Assembly (NCBI RefSeq): GCF_003945595.2
Contig: NW_024104096.1
Span: 1,049,501 to 1,113,500 of the forward strand
Length of the DNA: 64,000 bases
Origin: Pipra filicauda
Lineage: Eukaryota; Chordata; Aves; Passeriformes; Pipridae
Direction of reading: 5' to 3'
The position numbers and the translations under genes are program-made. The notes under the pieces are model-generated. The model saw nothing but the letters and a program-made list of their open reading frames with translations, was not told the origin of the DNA and searched no databases. Of the stretch, positions 26,226 through 35,896 are shown piece after piece (the stretch's first letter is position 1; the number at the start of each line of letters is the position of its first letter).

Positions 26226-27514
26226 ACATTTGGAAGCAAGTGTGTGCCAGTCCACAGGATGGCAGGCAGATGACTGAGCACTAGTTCACGTATTAATGTA
26301 CATGGGCAGTCACAATGGGGCAGTCTTTTTAAAACCAACATGTCAATCATTGTATTTCTTTACATTTGTTGAGACTGTGCCCCAGTTTTACTCTGAACTA
26401 AGGAACGCTGTATTCCAGGTTTCTATGGGAAATCTGGAGACCCAGTTTTTCCACCTGCAAACCAAAAATAACCTTTATGTTCACAACACAAGTCAGTTAA
26501 CAACAGTTTTGTGCCTGTAAATTCAAAACTTAAATTCCAGTCAGAGAATTCTGATGTTTAGAACTATTGTGTGAGAAGCTGCTAGATCAGGATCTGACCT
26601 TGAGAAGCAGTATATTGGTCACTGCTGACTGTATCCTGCCAGTACAAACGAAAACAGTCACCCTAGGCATAATCTTGCAGCTGTTAATAGCAAGCTAACA
26701 CAATGACTCCCACTGTCATGAATTTGTTTTCCGTCTATCCACTTTTGGCCTAGAAGGGATCTTAACAGGAAGATACCCTTCTTTTTCACATTTGATAGAC
26801 TTAAATATCCCCCATTCCTTTCCTCTGTATTCTTTCTATAGAACAGTAGACATGCAAACATCTCATTTTCAAATCTCCTCTCCCAAATCCAAGTATTATT
26901 TGTTTAAAGGCTTATTTATTTATTTAAGTTTAAGACTAATTCGTAAGATACAGAGCTGCTCACAATGCAGAAGCTGTTTCTGTCCAAAACAAGGAATTAA
27001 TCATGCCTTCATTCCTCTCTCCCCCAGGAAAACTAGAAATAATGGACCTAATTTTGAGCAAAGCGTGTGTTGCCACCACTAATATAAAATTCATATAAGA
27101 CAAAAGACAAATATAAAACTCATATAAGACAAAAAGAAAAAAAGGGCTTTAATTAGTTTAAAAGCAACTACTTTCCTTCTAGAGCAGAGATCAGGTAAAA
27201 ATAAATAACAAGCGGTTAAATTAGAGTGAATGAATTCTGAACCCTTGTGGTCTACAGGCACTAACTTCATGTTTTATGGTCTAGATGTTAACTTACTTTC
27301 TATGATACGTAAAACACTACTTTTTGTCAGCTAGTACTTCTGGAAAAAATAAAAAGATTAATTCTAACAGTATTTCTGAAGGTATAGAAGCAGGGAACAC
27401 ATGAATAAAAATGCACATTCTGTTTCTTTGCTAATTCACAAAGTTTCAGAAAAGTAGGATGTGGGAGAACTCCCAATATTATGAATCCTGGAAAGAATGA
27501 CTTTAGAAACGGGT
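26226..27514. other. Intergenic, short tandem duplication only
   Basis: No gene recognised; a two-unit tandem repeat lies at 27081-27133. Confidence 0.5.
27081..27133. repeat. Two-copy tandem duplication, 28-bp period
   Basis: The units at 27081 and 27109 share 25 nt, starting AATATAAAA and ending ATATAAGACAAAA, with a single mismatch. Confidence 0.9.
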
Positions 27515-27965
27515 CTGTCACAGCGGCAGCCCCCTGGAATCGAGAGGAGTGAAAAAGCAGCAATGATTCCCATTTTTTGTTGTACGGTTTTCCCTTGGTC
27601 TATGTAACCACATGGTCCCCCCCCACTCGACATCATATTGTCTCCCCTCCCCGAACGTGGTCCCCGCCTCTGCACAAGCGGGTTTGGTCGTCTCCCCAGT
27701 CCCGAGCCTTTTATGGGACCTCGGTCCTCCTGTATCCCTCATTGGTTAGCAGAGCCCTCAAGCCCTTTCCCCCGGACCTTGGCCCAGTCATGTTCCTCCC
27801 TCTAGCCCTCCTCCCGAGAGGGAGCCGCAGGAGTTTCTAATAAAGGACTTTTCGCCCTGGAATCCAGAGAAGAGACTCAGTCGCTCTCTCCTCCTGCCAA
27901 AGGAGGACCGGGCGACTGAGACTCTCTCCAAGAAACCGTGAGTGAGGAGTAGAACCTCACCAATT
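27515..27965 (+). mobile_element. Endogenous retroviral LTR (edges approximate)
   Basis: A sharply GC-rich, C-rich island in AT-rich DNA. It has a CCAAT-like box (inverted, ATTGGTTAG near 27742), a poly(A) signal AATAAA at 27839-27844 and an R/U5-like segment: CGCCCTGGAATCCAGAGAAG, an inverted repeat around GAGGACCGGGCGACTGAGAC, and GTGAGTGAGGAGTAGAACC. This is the structure of an avian ERV LTR on the plus strand. Possible 5' ends are TGTCACAGCGG (27515) or TGTTGTACGG (27578). I could not find an exact target duplication. No gag, pol or env follows, so it is probably a solo LTR. Confidence 0.75.
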
Positions 27966-30545
27966 CTGTTACTATGACATGTAAATCATGTTAGCTTCAA
28001 TTTTACGAGGAGGAGAAAACCTTAACATCTGCAATAAAAGATTGTTTTCATGAACATTCAAGGCTCCTTTTCTGAGTTAGGAAAACAAATTTTTCCATTT
28101 ACTTTCTCCTCTAGAGCATGCTGCTTTCAAAAACAAGGTCTGTATCCCAGGGGTTGGATGGCTAACTGTGTATACTGGCTCCAAGGATTTAGCTGTCCAT
28201 CTCCTGAGGCTGCACAGGGTTCTTTTCTATGCTCCAAGGATTATCTTTACTATTAATCTCTCAATGTTTCTAATGGGCCATTCCATTACAAGTCACAAGG
28301 CTTGTTAGTAACCACCTGGCATTTGCCCTGCTTATTCTTGGGCTGTGTCCTGCAGCAGAGCATGATTTTTGACGTGGGCAGGTTGTTTCCAGCTGGTGAT
28401 ACAGCAGTGGTCCACACCTACACCACTGCTGTAGGTCAGACCTTATCCTAATCCTTAGTCCACAATAAAAAACAGAATTTGAGGCATTCTAATCCCAATC
28501 CTTAGTCCACTAAGGACCAGGATTAGAGGTCTTCTAATATGCAACAGAGGGCTTCTGTCAGCATTGAATTTAAGGAGTAAATATACTCTTAACTCTGTAA
28601 AGCCCCTTACCTCTGCGAAGTAAAATCTTTCATATTAAATCTGGCTCTCAAGATGGAAGAATCTAAAAGCTGTAGGCACGTGGTCCTCAGAGGAAGATCA
28701 CAGTGCATGCCTTGGGCACTCTGGATCATCACACAGTGCTGCATCAGAAGGCAGAGCATCACGCTGCAGGAACAGTGGGAAGCAACTGAGTAATTGAAAA
28801 CAAGAAAAAATGGAGATGAGGAAGCACTCAGAAGTTTATCTTCTTTGCTTATGCTCCTGAGCTGCAATTTTTACTGCTCCACAGGTGAGCATAGATGTCC
28901 TAAAACTTGCAGGAAGTCCCATTTAAAATGGGATTTATTAAATGTACAAGAGACAACAGCTGAATACAGGATCCACATGGGTGGAGACATATCAACCAGT
29001 GAACTATATATTTTGCTACCTGAATAGCCAAAACAGGCATGTGTTCAACTAGAAGGGTGGTCTCAAGTGTATTTTGCTGGACTAGGATGTGAGTCCTTAG
29101 GACCTTACCCAGCACAAGGTACAAAACCTATTATTTGCCAGAACAAAAAAGAATTAGAAGGAAACTGGTTTCTTCTTACAAGACAGAAAAACAGAAGATT
29201 CATATTTGGCATTATGTCCTTACAATGGCCTGGAATGAAAAAGTGAAAAATAAGTTTCTCTGGGAAGGAATGTGGGCCCCCAGCAGCAACTGAGGTGGTG
29301 GTTGAGCAGGAGATCAGGGAGAAAGGTCACTTCTTCAGCAGAAGAAATTCAGCTGGTGGGGCATTTTTAGATTTCTGCTGCAAGAAGCATTACAAATAAT
29401 ATCTGTAACATGGAGAACAGACTCAAACAGGGCTCATTTTTCATCTGAAACATCAGAGATCCATTTGAGTGTAGATGCTGCTTGTGTGCCACAGCAGAGG
29501 AGGGGAGCTAGTTGGGTCATCCTCCTGCATGCACTTGGTGAAACAACTCACTATTATCACTTTGTCATGATGCATCAAGAATTCTGAGCAAAGTTTGGCC
29601 GTTCTTTTCCTTCTGCCCTGTCCCAGTCTCTAGGACACAATGTTCTCCTAAACCAAAAAGAATTATGGTCCTGCGTGCACATCAAGCAGGAATCCATCCA
29701 TCTGGTCCTTACCAGATGGTAATTTTTTGTGTTTGCTTCTCTGCTTCCACATGATGGGGAACAGACAGACCTGAAGCAGCAGTATCATGGTAGGTCCTGC
29801 CCAGACGGGCTGCAGGTTGTGCATCACATACCTGTGGGTTGTGTGAGGCTAAGAGCAAAGAGAGATTTCGGGCATCCCCTTTCCTTGCCCCCTTTTGACA
29901 ACTGTATATCCCATGCCTGAACATGTGGCTCTTTCCAGTTAGGAGACTAGGAAATCACGTGCTTAACTTCAGTTTGGGAATTGTAAAGAAGAAGCCAAGA
30001 AGTTTCTGGGGAAATCTGTTTCATAACCTGGGCCAGTGTTTTAGCTGTCAAACAGAATTTATTTTTATTATATATATATATTTGTATCCCATAATTATTT
30101 TCTGTCTGTGTATACACAATGACATGTACTTGTGCATAAAGAGTAAAGCTATGCTAACAATGACAGCTTTTGGAAGTTAGAGGTTCTCAGGATAAAATCA
30201 CTGTGTGCACAGATTGGGGTACCACAGCACAGGCATGACCACACCATCTTGACAGTCTGCTTGCTGAGTTGGGGAAAAACCTCACAGCACCAGTAAAAAC
30301 CCTTTTCTGAACTTTTTCTGAATTAGCCAATGTTATGAGACATAGGTATTTATATTTTTCTCCAAATCCTGTCTATTTGTAAAAATGCTGTCACTGCATG
30401 AAAGCAACTTTGGCTTGGTTAAAACACAACCAACCAACTAAAATCATTCTTAGGGTTTTCGGCTTATCTTTTAGGCTAGCTTACACAAACTATCTTCTTA
30501 GTTTCAGCATATCATTAGTCCCAGGTATTTAGTTCACTAATGCTT

Positions 30546-30627
30546 GAGTATTACATTGCAATTATTTCCATTTATTTATTGCATACCAGAGTATTACACT
30601 GTAATTATTTCAATGCATTTATTGTGG
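30546..30627. repeat. Two-copy tandem duplication, 43-bp period
   Basis: Units beginning GAGTATTACA at 30546 and 30589 share AATTATTTC and CATTTATT blocks with a few substitutions and small deletions. Confidence 0.85.
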
Positions 30628-31494
30628 AGAAAATGATTTTGAGTCTTGAAATGAGAAGTGGAAATTCTTTTTGGTTGTAACAGAATAACATATTGAGCAG
30701 ATGAGTCCAAGCTTGCGTGTGCTATTTTCACACATGTTACTGTCAGTAGAAATAACACAGGAGCAAATTCTGCTGACAGAAAACTGGACTCGCATTCTGA
30801 TTCCTTAGTGGTTTACACTAGTGCTGGTGAAACAGAATCTACAGTAGTATCGCAACATCCAGCGTATAAACTAAGCTATAGTGAAATGTATCTGAAGGCA
30901 GAATATGCCTGAACTTAAGCAATTTTCTAGTCAAACTATGATCATGATGTGATCAGTCAATTTAACATAATGTTATGTTGGGCGCATAGGCACCTTATTG
31001 CTGCAAAGCTCTGAATACAACGTAATCCTTTGCAGATCGAAGTTTTCACTGTGGAGTCCTCGGGAGGATGATGACTTTGGATGAAGAATATTGGAGACCT
31101 AAGCATTTGCATGGCAGAGACAGAACCCTTTGTGGGTTGTACCCTATTGTACCCTTCAAGTGGGTTCTAAAGAAATTATTTATCTCAATAGTTCGGTTTA
31201 AGTCACTGATGTGGACTGACTTATTTTGGTTATATAGCAAGAAAAGTAAAATCTGTGGCTTTCTCTAAAACATCACCTAAAAGATGTCTGTTGAACTTAG
31301 CATTTTTCATCACTTATACACTTAAATATGAAATATATTCAGACATCTTTCAAAAAATGTGAATTATACTGGCATGTGAGCAGTGACAAACTCCTGAAAC
31401 AAGTTCATTAATCCACCTGATCTAAGTAGCTTTAGGTGAAGCTTGCATGGAAAAGGGATTTCCTTCACAGAGTGAACTGTAAAATTTTGTATAT

Positions 31495-31695
31495 TAAGTA
31501 AATATATAATATTAAATTACATTAAACAGTATAATATATAAGAAATATAATAAATTAGAAACCCAAATATATAATATAGCATAGAGCATATGTTATTATA
31601 TTATTAAACAATTAAACTGTTATAGATGCATTATATTAAGTACTGAATATTAATATTTAATATTATATTGAATATTAATCTTTAATATATTAAAG
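31495..31695. repeat. AT-rich block with interrupted TATTA repeats
   Basis: About 200 nt of nearly pure A/T built of ATATAA, ATATTAA and TTATATTA units. It is not a simple microsatellite and holds no gene. Confidence 0.8.
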
Positions 31696-33803
31696 ATTAA
31701 CTGCAGCTCCTTCTATCCTTCAAAGCATGGAAAATGGCTTCTTGTGGAGAAATGATGTCTTCTTTTGAAGAGAAAAAAAAAAGACAGCAAGTATCCTAGT
31801 GTTCTTCAGTACACAGGAGCAAAGCAAAGGCTTGTATGAGTCAGTCAGCATGGTAGGCTGTGTGGTAATGCTTGGTTTCAAAGCTATCTAGCTGAGGATT
31901 ATTTCGCCTCATAGAAACAAAGAAATGTTTATACTCTCAATCAAATTTTAAATAATGCCTGAGATGAAGGAGCCACAGGAGGCATTCAATCTGGTTGGGT
32001 TTGGTCACGCCAAGTGTAAAGGTACTCCTCCTGCCCAGGTGTGGCTATGGGGCACACCTGAGTCAGAGCACACAGCTGCCCTACTCCCCCCCTCCTGTCT
32101 CAATCTTTGCCTGTTGAAAGAACAGAAAAAAGGAGCTGAGAGAGACTCATGCTATTAAACCACTGAATTGCCTACAGAGAAAACAGTTTCTGTTAAAAAA
32201 GGATTGGCTCTAGAACAGTAAAAAATTCATCTCATGACCTTAAACCATGTGAGCACCACCTCAAGATTTAAAATTCAGCAAACGCTGGCAGCAGACGTCA
32301 TTCTACTGATCTGCTCTGAAAAATGCTGATGCATTTACAGTAAATCCCTAACCAGGCCAATTGTGCAACACGTTGAAGTGACATAAAGTATTAACATTTA
32401 TGGTGATGAGTCAAAATCAAACAATCATCCTCTTTTATAAGGTTTCTCATAGCATGTAGTAGCATGTACTGCAAGTAATGAAACATCTGTTACAGCCCTG
32501 ACTTGCTCACAACCAAGTGTTGCAATCATTCTGATGTGCCAGGCTTCACAGCAGGGTTTTAGTGGGTAGATGAGAAGGATCAGCACTAACAAGGCTCATC
32601 TCAGTTTATTCAGGAAGAATGAGCCAGGTTTCCTGTGTAGAAAACAAAAGAAATACCACATTGCAAAATATCCAAAACTAACTTTAACTCCAGACTGACT
32701 TACTGAAGTTCACTCAAGCGCTCAGAAAGTCCCTTTTCATCAGATGTAGGTATAGGCAGAAAAGTGAAATATAACATTTGCTTAGATAGCTCACTCTTGC
32801 ATGAAGTTGCCCACTTTATATATCTATATATACACTCAGATGCACTGTACAAACTTTTGATGGCTGCCCGTTCTGCACAGGGTCTCACTGACTGCCCTGC
32901 GCTTCTGTACTTTGTCCTCAGTGAAGAAAGGCTTATTTACTGCCCCATCTCACTCACCTTCAACCTCACATTAAGTTTTGGCGTTTACCACAAAGACTTG
33001 GCCTTGTTCACTCCCTACCATGATCAAAATTCCCAGGAGTCAGAAAATTTAATACTCAATGCAGCAGATCATGTACTATTTATACCCAAACATACTCTGA
33101 TCTCCCAGTTCAAATGTGTATTTTAAAAGTACTTGTTTAAGGGCTTTGCTGACTAGAAATAGTTTCCTATGTCTGTGAACGCTTTTGCAGCATCGGACCT
33201 TAAAGATGATGTCTGCCTTGGGTATGGGTGATGACTATAAGCTGTTCAGTCCTATCAGCTATCACAGAACTGGGACACAGAAGTAAGATTATTTTGTTTT
33301 GTTTTGTTATCTCAACAATTAATTAGATATAGTAAAATTTGAATGTCACTATCAAAAGTCATGGAAAGATTTCTGTAAGAAAAGTTTTCTTTTAAAAGGA
33401 GAGATTGTTGCTCAGAGCTTGCCCACTATGAAGCCTTTAGACAAGGTATACCTGAGGAAGGTATGAAAGGCTTGCATTCTCATTTACTGTATATCTATAC
33501 TACACTTAGAAATGTTCAGAGGAAAATTCCCTTGGCCTCCTGATTTAATGTGTTTTTCTTCCAGAGTGTCTGTGCACAAGCAGAGTTAATGATTCCTACA
33601 AGACCAGCCTGCCTCCCCACTCAGTTATGAAACATTTCCTCTGCTATTTTTTTCTTCCAAGGGAGGAACTCTTCTTGCTCATTTATGATCACAGATTACT
33701 GATCTAACTCTGTTTGTAATGCAATACTTGAACCCTTTAATCCAAACAGGGATATCTGCATGGCACACATGGAGATTAATAGAAAATTCAACTCTTTGGA
33801 ATT

Positions 33804-33809
33804 CCCCCT
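33804..33809. repeat. Target-site duplication, left copy
   Basis: CCCCCT, identical to the right copy at 34305-34310, flanking the solo LTR. Confidence 0.85.
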
Positions 33810-34304
33810 TGTGGGAGACAACAAAGCTAACAAGATCCCAGTTGGAGGCAGAATCTGGAATCCTTTATTGGACTTACAAGCGGATATTTTAAGGGTCTAG
33901 GGTCTACATATTCATGGAGGGGCGAAGCTATTACAAACAGGGGGTTTTACAAGGATGAGGTAAGAGAAAAACCCAAGTTACACCTTTTGGGTTTAGCACT
34001 TACATCATGGGGAAAAACCACTTATTTTAGGATTACATTTTTGGGGATTTACATGGGGGACAGATATCCAATGTTTACAGAATACACAGGATACACAGGG
34101 AGGGGGAAAACAACAATGGATTTTATGCAGAGGCTTGATAAAATCAGAGTACAGTCTCTCTGGGTCTGGGCAGGACATTCCAAACCGGTGATATCTTGTC
34201 TGGTCCTCAAGCTGAGGTTTTTTTCCCTAGCTTTTGTAGCCCAAGGCCTTTTGCTGACACTGCTCAGACTCCTTTCTGCAGGTATTTGATTTTGGGATCC
34301 TACA
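33810..34304 (-). mobile_element. Solo LTR of an endogenous retrovirus, with 6-bp target duplication
   Basis: On the minus strand the 495-bp element starts TGTAGGATCCC and ends GTCTCCCACA, the TG...CA form of an LTR. It is flanked by perfect CCCCCT copies (plus strand 33804-33809 and 34305-34310). A 6-bp duplication is typical of ERVK-like (class II) elements. A poly(A) signal AATAAA at 33869-33864 precedes GGATTCCAGATTCTGCC in the R/U5 part. No internal retroviral sequence is present, so it arose by LTR-LTR recombination. It lies about 350 bp downstream of the ADGRV1 poly(A) site on the same strand. Confidence 0.88.
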
Positions 34305-34310
34305 CCCCCT
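34305..34310. repeat. Target-site duplication, right copy
   Basis: CCCCCT directly after the LTR terminus TACA; pairs with 33804-33809. Confidence 0.85.
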
Positions 34311-34654
34311 TATTTCTAACTGTGAGAAGAGTGAGAGAGCTTACTATTATGAAACCAGCAAGGTCAAGCAGTCCACAGCACACAGCTGCTGACACACTCC
34401 TTCATCTCTCCTTTCCTCTGTATGTTTCAGATCATCTCATATTTATCATGTCACAATTTAAATTTCAAGCTTTCTGGCTCAGGACTTGTGTCTTTATTAG
34501 AATGTGTAAAGTTCACAGATTTGGGTACTCAGAAAACAGTGAGAAGAGTACATCTTAGGAAACTTAGAACAACTGCGCAACTAGAAAGCTTTCCTGTCCA
34601 ATAGGGTGTTTGCATCACCTTCCATCTTCATAAGCAGCGAGCAGAAATAACAGA

Positions 34655-35000
34655 CTGGTTGTATCAAACAGACTTTATTGATTTTATTAATCAGTGTTAC
34701 ACATACAGTTAATTAAAAAAAGCTACAATTTGTGAAATGTATCACCTACCTACAAGATACAATTCTAGGCCAATCCCCATGGTATCTACTGACGATCAGC
34801 CACTCTAAGAAATTTACAGTTTGTTTTCTGATATAGAAAATCTCAAGCAAACATTCCTTGTTAAACGTTCAGTAAAGATCACAGCATTCTACTACAGTTT
34901 CATATAGCGTTTTAGTGCAAAAGGAAGTACAAATATAAAAATATTGAAGCTTGAATTACAAAAAAAAACAACAACAAAAAAACCCAAGCAAGCTGTGGAG
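34655..35000 (-). other. ADGRV1: ADGRV1 3' UTR (end approximate)
   Basis: This is the stretch from the TAA stop to about 20 nt past the last poly(A) signal on the minus strand. The length of about 345 nt assumes use of the AATAAA pair at 34688-34674; no transcript evidence is available. It includes an A-rich simple stretch on the plus strand at 34960-34985, which is T-rich in the mRNA. A longer UTR using distal signals cannot be excluded. Confidence 0.7.
34674..34688 (-). terminator. ADGRV1: ADGRV1 poly(A) signals, two AATAAA hexamers
   Basis: On the minus strand two canonical AATAAA hexamers occur at 34688-34683 and 34679-34674, about 320 nt after the stop codon. A U-rich stretch (GTCTGTTATTTCTG) follows roughly 20 nt downstream, as expected for a cleavage site near 34655. 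The assignment to ADGRV1 is from position and strand. Confidence 0.75.
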
Positions 35001-35119
35001 TTAGAGATGAGTGTCTGCTATGGGTATTCTCCTAAGCTCTACGATCTGGGAGTTAGCCATGCTTCCTCCATCCTGGCTGCCATGACAAGATTCGTTATCA
35101 CTGACACTGAGACCAGCAC
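35001..35119 (-). CDS. ADGRV1: ADGRV1 last coding exon: C-terminus with PDZ-binding DTHL
   Basis: This 119-nt coding part of the last exon starts in phase 1 (GT GCT GGT), completing the glycine split from the previous exon. It reads [10 protein letters not shown], then a variable segment [12 protein letters not shown], then [16 protein letters not shown] and a TAA stop at 35003-35001. The terminal DTHL is the class I PDZ ligand through which ADGRV1 binds whirlin and harmonin-type PDZ proteins (established for the family). It is the strongest single identifier of this gene. The acceptor is TTTTTCTCTATTGCAG/GTG. The intron separating it from the preceding exon is 8,278 bp. No frameshift or premature stop is visible, so the C-terminus looks intact. 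Confidence 0.96.
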
Positions 35120-35809
35120 CTGCAATAGAGAAAAACAACAAAAATAAGAATCAGTGAGAATGAAATCCCAACACAGAAATGGGGATACCATATCCCACTC
35201 TGCTTTCTTCTGATTATTGAAATGCTTCCCTACCCCACAATCATGTGGCAAGTTTCCTCTTACTAGTCTACCCTTCTGAATCCATGGATTATAACATTAT
35301 CTGACATGTTTTTGTACCATCCAGATACACTTTTTCATAATTCCGCTGTCAGTCATTTTATTTGTCCCAGTAAATGGTACAATAGCTATTCAGAGGTTGC
35401 CTTGAAATCAGAAGAGCATAAATCAAAGCCTGTCTTAGGCTGAGTTCATGGTCTGGCTGTTAGAATCTGGTATTTCCAAGGACTTCTTCATGAATAATTG
35501 ATTTTTAATGATACAATTTCCCTGTTAAACTGTAATTCCAGCTGTTTTAATAGGACTGTAATTTCAACATGAGAAAAGACACTGACGAAATATTTTTTAA
35601 ACCCACATGTGGCACGAACTGGTGCATTATGTTTTCCTTCTACTGTAAGAGAATACTAGACTTTGGTCCACAGAAACTTCCAAAACATGCCTGGAAGAGA
35701 CCTCGTGAGGCCACCTTCTCCATCCTTTTGTCACAGGAGTTCTGCCAGCTTGTTGCTTCCTATTTGCTTTAGTTTGGTTTTAGCTGGTGGGTTTTTTTGT
35801 GGTTTTTTT

Positions 35810-35810
<1 letters not shown>

Positions 35811-35895
<85 letters not shown>
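35811..35895 (+). repeat. 85-nt poly-T homopolymer
   Basis: An uninterrupted run of 85 T, preceded by GTTTTTTTGTGGTTTTTTTG. It lies in the last ADGRV1 intron and is poly-A in the pre-mRNA. Length in the assembly may be unreliable. Confidence 0.95.

Positions 35896-35896
<1 letters not shown>

Larger units (their letters stand above)
27966..33803. other. Intergenic, no gene recognised
   Basis: Contains a two-copy tandem repeat at 30546, an AT-only block at 31495-31695 and otherwise unique-looking DNA. A 120-codon plus-strand open frame at 32764-33126 has no recognisable domain. Confidence 0.5.

Noticed and set aside
27577..27840. 87-codon Pro/Ser-rich plus-strand frame
   Set aside because: It lies wholly inside the ERV LTR and reflects its C-rich composition.
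32764..33126. 120-codon plus-strand frame
   Set aside because: No domain, no splice or promoter context, ordinary composition; too weak to annotate as a gene.
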